From contig VXAZ01008133.1 of NCBI GenBank assembly GCA_013399875.1, positions 435,168 to 499,167 of the forward strand: a stretch of 64,000 nt of DNA. Direction: 5' to 3'. Made by a program: the position numbers and the translations under genes. A model generated the notes under the pieces. That model did not search any database, was not told the DNA's origin, and saw only the letters and a program-made list of their open reading frames with translations. This document shows positions 1 to 11,599 of this stretch, piece after piece (positions within the stretch are counted from its first letter, which is position 1; the number at the start of each line of letters is the position of its first letter). This DNA comes from Gymnorhina tibicen. Its lineage: Eukaryota > Chordata > Aves > Passeriformes > Artamidae.

Positions 1-939
1 ACTTTCTGATCTGACTACATTAGTACTAGTTAAAGGAAGGAGTGAAAAAAAGGCAGTTGAAGGGGGTAGGAGGCAGTCATGAAGCAATACTCAGACCCAG
101 TGCTTAGGAATGGTGAGAACAATACTGCTGCCGGGTACATGAAATGCACTGGTAGTAATAGCTTACTGTCTCTCAGTTTTCTCTCTATATTTTACAACAG
201 CAGGAGTGCAAATTATAATGTGTTTGGCTACTTTTAACTCTTTAATTTTCTCATTTCTACTGTTGTTGATCTTCTTCAGAAAGTACAACAATATTTTAAA
301 AACTCTCAGACACCAGAAGAACTAATGCAGAAAAAAAGCCTGTATTGTTGGAAAAAAATGAGCTGTTTGGCACAATATGATAGGGCTTCTCTTAAGTAAG
401 TTCCCTGTGATGCATTGTTTCTTCGGTGTTCCAAAGTTGTCTTAAGGTAAAAATATATGCGTAATTTATAAGGCTTAGTTGACATCCTGAGTACAGGAAT
501 TCAAATTTTATCTTGCAATTTTTCTCATATACGCCTCCATTCCATCTTGTAAGCCTTTGGTTTTCAACATTTACCTAAATTTTTCCCTGAAAAAGATTTC
601 TTTCCAGTTTTTCTGTGATTCTTGTACAAACATGAATGAATGTGCAAACCCTCTGTATTCAAAACTGGTTAAATTCAAGATATGTGTCAGTGTTCGTGAA
701 TATATATATTTTGTTGTCAAAGAAATATTTTTGTGCAATTATTTCATTAAGATCATGCTATAAAGTACAGTGTTTTGTCCACATGATGCTTTCAGAGTCT
801 CAAAAAACAACAGAAAAATAATGTGCATGACAATATTTGAAAATGTGTATATATATTTTTAACACTAGTGAGGTACAAAGATCTGTTGAATACAAATGAC
901 TCTAGCAAAACCAGTTATGCTTTCCCATAAATCAAATTA
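1..939. other. AT-rich unique sequence (intron or intergenic)
   Basis: No repeat family is recognisable here. Short open frames (60-70 residues) are rich in F, I, N and K as expected from AT-rich noncoding DNA. The one segment of note is the candidate exon at 280-395, listed separately. Confidence 0.6.
280..395 (+). other. candidate internal exon, gene unknown
   Basis: A pyrimidine-rich tract ending in cttcttcag at 271-279 is followed by 116 bases open in a single frame, then a consensus-strength donor gtaagt at 396-401. Read from its first base it gives 38 codons plus two bases (start phase 0, two bases left over). It begins KVQQYFKNSQTPEELMQ and includes the hydrophilic stretch KKSLYCWKKMSC. 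The other two frames have stops. The left-over phase fits the open frames of the candidates at 8227, 10358 and 25503. I do not recognise the protein. Of the exon-like segments here it is among the longer ones with good signals on both sides, but chance occurrence is quite possible in this AT-rich DNA. Confidence 0.25.
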
Positions 940-2815
940 CAGATTCACATAATATTTAAGGTCAGAAGACTCCATTAGAGATCATCTAGTGCAATATCTC
1001 ATCTCAGTGCAGGGTCAGCTAGGGCAGGTTCTTCAGGAGATTGTCTGGTTGGGTTTTGAATATCTGCAAAGGTGGAGGTGAAGACTCCACAACTGCTCTG
1101 GACAACCTGTTCCAGTCTTTGATTATCCTATAAGTAAAATAAGTTCTTCATATTTTTAAATTAGTTTCCTTGTATTTGTATCCAATAACTTTTGTCTGTT
1201 GACTGTTTGCCACTTAAATGAATGAGGCTCAATTTTCTGCACTCCTTCCCATCAGAAATGTATAGGAATAGATAAAAGCTCCTGAGCATTCTCCTCTATG
1301 GGCTGAACAGTCCCAGCTCTCTCAGTATCTGCTCATATTTCATATGCTTCAAACCCTTAATCACCTTTCAGACCCTCTGCTGGGTGCACTGCAATAAGTC
1401 AGTGTCTTTCTTATACTGGGGAGCCCAAAACTGTATTGAGTACTCCAGAAGGATATCACCGGTGCTGCCTAAAGAGGAAGAATCACCTCCCTTGACTTTC
1501 TAGTAAAACACTTCCTAATGGTCTCGGCCTCTTTTGCTGTGAGTACTCACTGTTGGCTCATGTTCAGCATGGTGTCCACTGCAATGCCTGAGTTCTTATC
1601 TGCAAAGCTCTGCAGATTCTTGGCCATCAGCCTGTAGTGTGGCACATGGTGTAATTCTTTTTGCTGATAGATGTGAGGCTGACCAGCTTGTAATTCCATG
1701 GATCCTCGTCCGTGGATCCTCGTTTGTGCTATTCTTCAAGAGAGTGGTGGCATTTGGTTTGCTGAGGTCCTTGAGACCCTGCTGTGATCTCTACTCCCCT
1801 TCAGATATTGCTGTGAGTGGTCTTGCTGTGAGATTAAGCAGCTCCCTTAGCACCCATGAGTCCATCCCTTCAGGGCCCATAGGCTTGTGTACATCTTACG
1901 TACATTTTGTACAAATATTATGTACAGTTTGTTTCAGTATTCCCAAACTTGATCCTGCTCTACCTCACACTGGTTTTATGGATGTGGGATTGCTGAAGGT
2001 TTGCCTCACTAGTAAAGACCGAGGCAAAGAAAGAATTGAGGATCTTGTCCTTTTATTTGTCCTGTGTGATGAAGTTCCCTTTCAGCACTAGGCTCATACA
2101 TTCCCTGATCTTCCCTTTGCTACTGATGTACCTGATGCCCTCCAGATCACTTGCTGTGTTCAAGTTCAGCTGGGTTTTGGCTTCCCTAACCCTGTCCCTG
2201 CATATCTGGACAGTGTCTTAATATTCATCCCAGTTTGTGTGTCCCTGCTTCCGACTCCTGTATGCTTTGTTTTTGTGTATGAGTTCTGCCAGCTGCTGCT
2301 TGTTCAACCGTTTAGGTCTTCTACCATGTTTGCTCATTTTCATGGTGTTTGGCATGTACTGTTCTTAAGGTTGAAGGAGGACATCCCTGACAATTAAGTT
2401 TTCCTGGTCCCTTCTCTTTACAACCATCTGCCATGTGATGCTTCCAAGCAGATGCCTGAACAGGTCAGAGTCTCCTCTACTGAAGTCTGGGCTTATGATC
2501 CCACTTTTTGCTTTTTTTACCTCCTCTCAGGATGCAGAATTCCACCATCTTGTGGTAACTACAGCTAAGGTTGTCTCCAGCTTTTATATCCCCGATTTGT
2601 TCTTTCTTCCTTGTGTGTAAGTATCGGATCCAACAGAAAGTCTTCCCCTCAACAGCTCCTTATTAATTTGTGTCATGAACTTGTGGTCCACACACTTCAG
2701 AAATCCTCTGGATTTTGCTTGATCCATGCGAAATTGTTCCTTTAATAGATACTGGCAAGGTTAAACTGCACAAGGAGGACTAGGTCCTGCAAATGTGGTG
2801 GGAGTCATGGGGAGT
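940..2815 (-). mobile_element. CR1 LINE, internally deleted, minus strand
   Basis: The + strand reads the reverse complement of a CR1 non-LTR retrotransposon. The 3' end lies at about 940, where a degenerate form of the CR1 terminus (agattcacataatatttaag) precedes a stretch close to the usual 'gaccttagagatcatctagt' block. The 3' region and the C-terminal part of ORF2 run to about 1650. The sequence then jumps to the block around 1680-1730, which in intact CR1 lies well upstream, so the reverse transcriptase core is missing. From about 1740 to 2815 the order follows the region between the endonuclease and reverse transcriptase domains and part of the endonuclease. All frames are broken by stops and indels, so the copy is inactive. 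CR1 elements typically truncate at the 5' end on insertion, which fits the missing 5' portion. The exact 5' border is uncertain by tens of bases. Confidence 0.88.
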
Positions 2816-3939
2816 GTTACCCAAGGACTGTTCCACCCAGAGATTTGGTTGGTAAAGGTAAGAAAAAATAGCACCTTTTCAAAAGGGATAAAGGGAGAAT
2901 ATATGGAGTAAGTTAAAAGAATAATTACTTGCTTAATTCATATGAGGAATTTATCTGATTAGGTAGAAGAGATTTGGGGTAGAGATTTTATTTTTACCCA
3001 AATACTGTATATGAAGCAAAAGATTAGTGAATATTTTGCTAAATAGCTCAGAAAATTGCAACTAAATATTTTGCATTTCCTCATGCATTATTAACATTGC
3101 TTCTATGAAAACATGATCATCCTCACTATTTCTTTTTGACAGCCAATTCCACAAAAATTTCTACTAACAGATGATTAAATACATGGAAGGAAGACTGGAG
3201 GAGGAAGGGGTCGCATAGTAGAATTGTCATAAGCCCTGTGATGCAAGGTTTCATTTTTGTCACTGATTATTTTCTGATATTCAGTCTTTTTCAGTCTTTT
3301 ACCTTCAGTTATATTTTTAAAATATATTGTTGTTAGAACTACAACTGAATTTTAATGATTTGTCTTTTCTCTTTGGGAAGTTTTTGGAATAGGGCAGTTA
3401 AAGCATGTTAGAGACCTCGTGTTTGAACGTATTTGAGCTTTGGAAGTTGCAATGTTCTAGTTTTCTTACATTGTTCTCATGTAGATAGTGTGCCCATAAT
3501 CTTAATAATTTAAGAATAGCAAACACACAGCTGAAGTGCATTCCATTCATTCAGATAAGAGGCGTTACTTGTTCCATATGGTTGTGTCTACCAACCTGTT
3601 AGCTAAAACGTGATTAGAAGTTGAGTTGCTTTCTCTCGTGCTGCCTTTGTTATGCTGATTATGAGAGTATGTTGCTCCGTAAGTCTGGGCATTTCTTTAC
3701 ATAGAGAGTGATTTTTCACTGCAAAACTACTACTGTGCCTTTTATTTGTTGTATGAAATAGCAAAATGAAGTGGTTTGCTTGATGCTTGTTTGTGCAGAA
3801 TGCAGAAAAGCTCGTAGCATATGCTGGTTTTGGTATATACTTATGACTGTCTTATTTCATGGGTGGGCTGAACATCCCCCAATATGAGGACAACGTGAAT
3901 GAGGCCTGCTTCTACTACTAAATAAGAAACCTCCTTTAC
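2816..3939. other. unique AT-rich sequence between two CR1 copies
   Basis: This spacer holds no recognisable gene or repeat family. There is a small duplication of ttcagtcttt around 3280-3300. Nothing else stands out. Confidence 0.55.
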
Positions 3940-6425
3940 TCAAATAGCAGAATGAGCCAGGCTGGAAGGGACCACAGTGGGTCCTCTGGTCCAATCTCCC
4001 TGCTCAAGCAGAGTTATCCTAGGGCACATGGCACAGGATTGCATCCTGATGGTTCTTGAATATCTCCAGTGAGAGAGACTCCACAACCTCTCTGTTCCAG
4101 TGCCTGGTCACTCGCACAGTAAAGAAGTTCTTCCTCATGTTCAGGTGGAACTTCCTGTGCGTCAGTTTCTGCCCACTGCCTCTTGTCCTGTTGCTCAGCA
4201 CCACTGAGCAGAGGCTGGCTCCATCCTCTTGACACCCTCTCTTCAGATACTCATGTATACTGATGAGGTCCGCTCTCAGTCATCTCTTCTTGAGGCTGAA
4301 CAGGCCCAACTCTCTCATCCTTTCCTTATTAGAGAAATGCTCCAGTCCCTTAATCATCTTTGCTGCCTTCTGCTGGACGCGCCCCAGGAGCTCCATGTCT
4401 TTTTTTTACTGAGAGGAGCCCAGAACTGGACACACTGGTGAGGATGTGTCCTCACCAGGGCTGAGTAGAGGGGCAGGATCACCCTTCTTGCTCTGCTGGC
4501 AGTGCATTTTCTGATGCACCTCAGGATTCCCTTGGCCTTCTTGGGCAAGCTGCTGACTCATGGACAGGTTGCTGTCCACCAGGACCCTCAGGTCCTCCTC
4601 TGCAGAGCTGCTTTCCAGCAGGTTGACACCCAGCCAGCACTGTTGCATGGGGTTATTCCTCCCCAGGTGCAGGAACCTGCATTTACCTGTCTTGAATTCC
4701 AGAAAGTTCTTCTCTGGCCATCTCTCTAGCCTGTTGAGGTCCTTCTGAAGGTCTGCACAGCCCTCTGGTATATCGGCCACTTCTCCCAGCTTTGTGTCAT
4801 CAGTGAGCTTGCTGGGGAGGCATCTGCCCCTTCATCCAAGTCATTGATGAACAAGTTAAACAATACTGGGCCCAGTATTGAACCTTGGGGAACACCAGTA
4901 GTGACAGGCCTCCACCTGGACTCTGTCCCACTGATTACAACCCTCTGGTTCAGCCAATTCTCAATCCACCCCACTGTCCCCTCATCCAGTCCACTCTTCC
5001 TGAGTTTGCCTATAAGGATATTGTGAGAGACAGTGCCAAAAACCTTGCTGAAGTTGAGGTAGACAATACCCATGCTCTCCCCTCATCCACTCAGGTAGTT
5101 GTTCCACTACAGAACGCAGTCAGGTTGGTCAACCATGATTTACCTTCAGTGAATCCATGCTGACTACCCCTGATCAGGTTCTTGTCATCCACATGGATAG
5201 AGATGGCCTCCAAAGTGAGGTGCTCAATCACCTTTCCAGGGATTGAGGTGAGGCTGACTGGCTAGTAGTTCCCTTCTTGCCGTTTTGGAAGACCAGGGTG
5301 ACATTTGCTTTCTTCCAGCCCTCAGGCACCTCTCCTGATGGTCATGACCTTTCAGAGATGCGCAGCCTAGCTGAGGTGTCAGTCAGCTCTCTCAGCACTC
5401 ATGGGTGCATCCTGCCAGTCCCCATGGACTTGTGGATTTCAAGTTTAGCTAGGTGTTTTCTAACCCAATCCTCCTTGACCAATGGAAAGTCTTTCTTCCA
5501 ACATTCCTTTATCCTGGTCTCTGGGGTCAGAGATTCCTGAGGACTGGTCTTGTCAGTGAAACCAAGGCTGCCCCCAACCTTCCAATAAGGCATCCCCTGT
5601 TAGTTAGGCTAAGGCTGCGCAGCCAGCACACCATTCTTTGTGAGATCCTCTACTGCCTGTCTCACAGAGTTGTCATCAGTGCTTTTCCAGGAACCTCCTG
5701 GACTGTTAGTGCTTTACTGTGTTGCTTCTCTGGCACATTTCAGGATAGGTTAAGACCCGCCAAGAACCAGGGCCTGTAACTTTGTGGCTACCTCTAGAAG
5801 GCTTCATCCACTTCATTGTCCTGATCAGGTGTCCTGTCGCAAACATCCACAACAGTGTCACCTGTGCTAGTCTGCCCTTTTATCTTAACCAATAAGCTCT
5901 CAACTCACTCATGGTCCATCCCAAGACAGAGTTGAATGCATTCCAAGTGTTGTCTCACATAGAGGGCCGCTTCCCAACGCCTTCCTGGTCTGTGTCTCCT
6001 AAACAGCATGTAGTTCATCATGACAACATTCCAGTCAGGAGCTCTCCTACCACATCACTGTAATCCTGTTGAGACCAAAGCCCTGATTGCACACAGGTCT
6101 CTAATTCTTCCAGGTTGTTCCCCATACTGCTTGCATTGCTGTACAGCTCTTTCTAGAAAGTATTTGATCCCATCAATATCCTAGTGGGGGTGAAAATGGA
6201 CACCCCATAGTCCTGTGTTGTAATTGTGGCTTTGGATTCTTGTACTCACTGATGGTATCCTCTCTTAAGCATCCTTTAGCTACTTCGGTGGTTGCTATAG
6301 GTTTCCCTTCTCACACCTCATGTCTGTCAAGCCTGGCTATGTCCCTCTTCAAATCTAGTTGAAAGCTTTTTCAGCGAACCCTGCTGATTCCTGAGCTAAA
6401 GTCTGAGCTAATGTCATACTCCTCT
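3940..6425 (-). mobile_element. CR1 LINE, long 5'-truncated copy, minus strand
   Basis: This is a second CR1 in reverse orientation, better preserved and about 2.5 kb long. The 3' end lies near 3940 and the element reads through the 3' region, the C-terminal ORF2 part (about 4400-4780), the reverse transcriptase (about 4726-5300), and on into the linker and endonuclease region up to about 6425. The block at about 6310-6415 resembles the sequence just upstream of ORF2's endonuclease. The 3' region (agggaccacagtgggtcctctg) differs from that of the plus-strand copy at 12895, which suggests a different CR1 subfamily. At least one internal deletion occurs near 5590-5700, and the frame shifts near 4800. 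No intact ORF2 remains. Confidence 0.92.
4726..5073 (-). pseudogene. CR1 ORF2 reverse transcriptase fragment (decayed)
   Basis: On the minus strand this 115-residue open stretch carries the palm region of a non-LTR retrotransposon reverse transcriptase. The sequence [17 protein letters not shown] matches motif A of CR1, usually of the form LDFSKAFDTVSH. Both acidic positions in this motif are altered (D to N and D to G), so a catalytic aspartate is lost. Motif B is well kept as [14 protein letters not shown], followed by LFINDLDEG. The following motif C region with the ADDT signature is reached only after a frameshift: it continues in the overlapping minus-strand frame at 4406-4780, which reads the downstream thumb and C-terminal region. 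The normal ORF2 is about 900-1000 residues, so this is a small dead fragment. It cannot encode an active enzyme. Confidence 0.9.
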
Positions 6426-8226
6426 ATGTAATGTCACTTCCTATCTTATCTCAATTTCTTTCATCTATTTCAGTCATTGAGGATGATCACTGTGTGTGGA
6501 AAGAAAACTAGACTTTACAGGAGAATAGACCCAAATGTCTGAGCTGTAATAATGAATTTTTTGGCTTGAAAATCAGACTTCTACACATTGCTGGTTTAAC
6601 TAGGCTGACCAGCTGAATGACTTGAATATTAAAACTAAAAATAAAACAAAAGTAGCTTCCTTCAAAAGAAGGGGGGAAATGGGCCATTTTTGCAATTTTT
6701 TGTCAAGTATTTCTAAGTTGATGTAGTTGACTTTCATTGATGAAACACCTGGGAGTGAACTTCTCAGTTTTGGGTTGTGTGTTTGTTTTCTTTTCCCCAT
6801 AGTCTTCTAGGGGTTCAAAACCTTTATGACAATTAATTAGATGTCTCAGAGGTCAGTTCAACATCTAGGGATAGTCCAGACACTGGATTTTAACCTTGGC
6901 TTAGGTCAAGAAGTTACCAGATATTTAATAGTTTGCATGGGTTTTTACAGACATCATAGAGCTCTCCTTAGCATTTTCCTAAATAAAATTCTCTCTTATT
7001 TGTTTCAGTCTTGGAAATGTGTTGTTTAAGGTCACTATTCAGAAATGTACTCAACAGGTTTCATAACTTTGACTTACCTTTCATACCTTGTAGGTTGCTG
7101 GTTTTTTTGTGGTAGTGGACAGAAAAGGGTTTATATTAGCTCAGGTTGAAATGCAGCTCTGGAGAATCTTGGAGGTTGAACCTATGCTTTCTGCCAAAAT
7201 GGTAATGATGGATGCACTGTTGATTTGAATACCTCAGAAAGTGTTGCTGTGGGAATCAGGAGATGACAAGTTCATTCCTTAACTCACCACCACATACGCT
7301 CTGTGGCCCTTCTCTGCCTGACTTCCTTCTGATAAAAGTAGAAATGACAGATTTACTGAATGGTAAATACAGATAAAATTGAGTGTTTCTTTCTTCCTCA
7401 AGGTTTTGTCAGAATGTACAAATAGCTGTGATGAAAAAAAAGTGAGGAAAGGAAATAGATTGATGGAGGTGAAAAATCGCACCAAGAGTGACTGAGAAAA
7501 TCTGTGAACCTATGCCTTAGGTGAGGATGTTTTGTCAAAACTGACATTTGGCAACATGATATTTCTTTCGGGATAAATACAAATATAAATTTACCCAGTA
7601 CTCCCTTAGGGACATTTCTTAAAAGCAGACGTTATTGACTATAGATAGACCCAGAACTGATAGGAGGATGAAGAAATGCAGTTAGTTTCTTATATGCTGA
7701 GAACCGTGTATGAGAATTTCTTGTACACTTCCTTTGTATTCTTCTAGAGGCAGTGAAGATTTCACTGAAACTTTCTAATTGCATATATTAAGGCTGATTT
7801 ATTCTCCTCCTTGGGTTTGATCCTTCTCACCCCCATTTTTTAATTTCAGACAATTTTTTATTTAACCTTTGAAGAAAGTCTACATAAAATATTACTAAAT
7901 CGTTTTTGTGTGAGAGAGGTCATTTGGAGAGTGTACGATCCTATCAATAGCTATAATTGCATTTTAATCAGAAAAAGATCAAATATTGAATCTTGTTTAT
8001 TGTCAGAATTCAGCCTCTGATTAGCCTATTGTTTTCTGTGACCAGCTGTCACTTCTGAGCACTTTCACCTGAGCGTATGAACAAACTCAGTAAGTGAAGA
8101 CTTGCCACAGATTTTTGTGGTGGGGTTTTCTTGGTTTGGATTTGTTTGGTTTTTTTATGAATCTGTAAATAGACCTGTATAGAAGTAAAACTTAATCATG
8201 TACTTGCATTCACGACTCTTATTAAG

Positions 8227-8383
8227 GGAATTGACGTCTAAATCCATTTTTCTCCAAGTCAAAAAGTCCTTCAACTTGTTGAAGAAAGATGCCGTAACTA
8301 GTTGGCATCAAAAGTTAGATGACGAAACAGCTTCCTGGGTCTGTTCATTTGTGGGATCCATGACTGTACTCCATGAGCAACAG
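8227..8383 (+). other. candidate exon, weakly supported
   Basis: A 157-base segment is open in one frame between an AG at 8225-8226 and a donor caggtagct at 8384. A stronger donor, gtaagt at 8420, would extend it in the same frame. It reads ELTSKSIFLQVKKSFNLL and later SWVCSFVGSMTVLHEQQ. It requires two bases carried over from the previous exon and ends on a codon boundary. The phase fits the candidate at 280-395. The polypyrimidine tract is only moderate. No family is recognised. Confidence 0.15.
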
Positions 8384-10357
8384 GTAGCTTACTTTGTAAT
8401 TTTTTTTATTTTGACAACAGTAAGTGCTTTCTTATGAATCTAGATAACTGACTCCAATGGCAAACGGCTTTTGGCTCGATGATCTGATGCTGGGATCAAG
8501 CGTGTCTTTGGTAGGCTTCCCAGAGTACTTTCCCTCTGTCAACTGAGATCTAAGGTTTTTGAAAGTGTTTTTGGCCGAGCTTCCAAGGAAAGCATAGATA
8601 GCAATACCTTGCCTGTGATTTAGCTTCTCCAACTTTTGCTTTATTTACAGTATTGCATTTTAAAAAATATTTTGGCTTGTTTTAGAACATCCTCTGTCAT
8701 AATGACGAAATTACTCAGCCCTTATAACAGTGTCATTCTCTTGAAAATTTTGGGAGGTTGAGTTCAGCTTCTGCATGGTCGGTTGCAGAAGATTTTGCAT
8801 TTTAAATGAAGAAAGGAAATACCCTACTACAGAGTAAAATTGGATTACAGATTTTACAGTCTTACTAGAAAGAATAATTGATGTTTGAGAAATACATAGG
8901 ATAATTGCTTTCAAATAAATCATCTTAAATTTTCTGTGTTTGTGAAATTTTTTTCTGTTGTTAAAAGCAATGTGAAAACATCTTTTTATGTCAGCTGTTT
9001 TGGACTTGTAGTTCATACTGTACTTTTCTCTATATTGAGATTAATGTTGAGAAAAACGGTAAGGCATTTTTGTTATGGCCAATTTATTTTATTTCAGACT
9101 TATTCAGTGTATTATCACTTGGTGAAAGCCCTATTGATTAGCCTTCATAGCTTTACAGAGCTTTTCTTATAAGCACTTAAAGTTTGAGTTGTTTCAGTCC
9201 CATAGGACAGAAAGAAAGCTGTTAGTACCATGAAATTCTTCTTCTGTATGTTTCCAACAGCTTGAAGCCTCCTCTTGGAATGTAGAATATTAGCACATTA
9301 ATGTTATTAACCCCTTTAGTACAAAGTGGTTTTGGAAGTAAAAATATTTTTATATCTTCAAAGTCTAGGCTGTTTCTTCTATGTCAGTACAGTTTCTTAA
9401 AGCTGAAAAATGTGTTGCTGTGCAACAAACAGATGCTGTTCTAACAATGCAATACATTATGTACCAAAAATGATCTTGGTTTTAATCATAGATGCTGATT
9501 TAATGAGAGAAGACTATCTTACATCAAAAATGGATTTAGGGTGTGATTTTGTTTTCTCTACATAATTAATAGGAATATGGTACCTTATATATTCTCTTTT
9601 AAATTTGAAAATGTACTTTGGTTTTATGCCATTTTATACTCCTGTTTTCTAATTCTGCCTTGTACAATGCTCTTTTTTTTTTGATTCCTTTTTTGTGATA
9701 TGAACAAAAGGGCATTAGTAAATCTTGTATCTTTAGTTTATTTCCTCAGAAAGTATTGCCTTTTTGCAGAATCATTCTGTTCACGTTTAATCCTTTCATT
9801 TTGCGCACATCTCCTTTTTCATTTATTTTTCTAAATGTTTCTATCCAGTGTTTTCATCCTGCATTTACCATGTGGGACATGTAAGATGTTTGTCTGTAAC
9901 TAATGTTAGTTTATGGATCAGAAAAACAATGCTCATCAATATCTTCAGACACTATCGGTACTTTATATCTGGAGAATGCGCCTGACCCCCTGGGAGCATT
10001 TCATTGTTGATATCTCTTCAGTTTAGCTTTCATTTTATTCTGCAGATATTTTGTAACTTAGCTTTAGTTGCTTGCTCTAATCCCTTCTATCACCAATACA
10101 AATTTTGATTGACAATTTTACTTTTAGATAAAGTCAGATAATACTATACTTGGGGGGGAAAAAGTCTTCATATTGTGTTTTTAATTCCACTGAACCCAGC
10201 AGAGTTAAATGTAGTTTGGATGCACAGGGAAGAATTAATGATTGGAAGATACAGAGTTGGTAAATTATTTATTCTGGCCCTGAGGAAGCTGAAAAGCTGA
10301 GTGAAAGACTAATAAATCATTTGTGGTAGTGCTGGTTGTCACTTCCAATTATTTTAG

Positions 10358-10472
10358 ACGGTTTTGTGATAAACTGCAGCACCTGCTAGATATCCCTGCA
10401 CCATCCCTTGATGCTTGCAGTGCAGCTTGTTCAGTCGATTATCAAAGGCAAATTTGTCTAAAGTTTCCTCAG
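10358..10472 (+). other. candidate exon, weakly supported
   Basis: The acceptor tract acttccaattattttag ends at 10357. It is followed by 115 bases open in the frame that needs two carried-over bases, ending on a codon boundary at cctcag, with a moderate donor gttgga. The reading includes FCDKLQHLLDIPAPSL and several cysteines. A second AG at about 10379 would give a phase-0 start in the same frame. I do not recognise the product. Confidence 0.17.
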
Positions 10473-11522
10473 GTTGGAAAGAGAATTACTTTTCTCAGTC
10501 ACCCTTTCCCCCATTTGTTAAGTTCCTTTTTCATTGCATGCATGTAATAGGCAAAATCAATGATATATGTAGAATTTTATTGACATAATGTACATTCAGG
10601 TATGGTTGATGAAACCACTGAGGAACAGGATGAGGGGTGATGTGTCTGTGAGTGTAAATGTACCTTTGAAAGGCTCACTTGCTTTCATCTTTCTGAATAG
10701 CAGTTGTTTCTAACATGTGAAGACTAGTATTCATCCTCTGGTTTTGAGGATTATGTTGCAGCTAGTGCTGAAGTTACAGAGGAGACAGACTTGAATATCA
10801 GTTGACTTTGTCACTTGTTAAACTTTTCTACTGATTTTATTCAAAAGGCCTTAGTTTAAAATCATGATTACATATACAGATCATGCATGATCTGCATGCA
10901 CACAACACTTGCATAAATAAATTAAGGCAGAGAGAAGTAGTTGAAGGACTGGAGAAAAAATTTAGAAAGAACAATGGAGTGATTTTTATAAAGGGAAGGA
11001 AGGAAAATGTTGGAAAGATTAAGGCTGTTGGTAGAGAAAAACTGAAAGTGAGATGAAAGGTGAAGAAATAAAGAACAGGGATGGGTTAGTGGAAAGCAGT
11101 TGTTTCTTTATACCACTTCACTGAGAATAACACTGCTAGTCATCATCTCACATAGCTGCAGTCTGGGCACCCTTCTCTCTGAGACAGAAGAACCAGGCCT
11201 ACCCTGAAAATACTTGTCTTTCCAAACTGAGAAGGTGGTAAAACATAAATGCCATTCTATATGCATTGCTTGCAAGCTTCTAAAGTGTCATCTCAGAAAA
11301 GAAAAAGAGTTTCAGAAAGTTGAGCTCGAAGGTTACATTGTGTGTTGTCTGTAGGATGGGGAGGAGGGAGCTCCTGGCTGTGCAAGCACTTAGCATGTTC
11401 TCTTTCTGCTCATCTTGGGGAAAGAACTGCAAAGGTTTAAAATTCCATTTATATTAAAATAAACTAGAGTGCAAAGTAGTCAGCTTAAAGCTGTTGAGAT
11501 TCTCTTTCACGTCTGTTACTAG

Positions 11523-11599
11523 TGAACGAATGCATCTCACACTTAGTGCTGAAAGACTTGCTTGTAAATGTTGAATGCTGTAACTTAAACAGTTACACA
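11523..11599 (+). other. candidate exon with strong splice signals
   Basis: A pyrimidine-rich acceptor (ctctttcacgtctgttactag, ending at 11522) and a consensus donor gtaagt at 11600 flank 77 bases. One frame is open, giving 25 codons after two bases, beginning NECISHLVLKDLLVNVE. The frame needs one carried-over base, which does not match the end of the candidate at 10358-10472, so if both are real another exon must lie between them. No protein family is recognised. Confidence 0.22.

Noticed and set aside
2759..2864. Open + strand segment ending at a good donor (aaag|gtaaga)
   Set aside because: Its left part aligns with the endonuclease region of the minus-strand CR1, so the apparent exon comes largely from transposon sequence.
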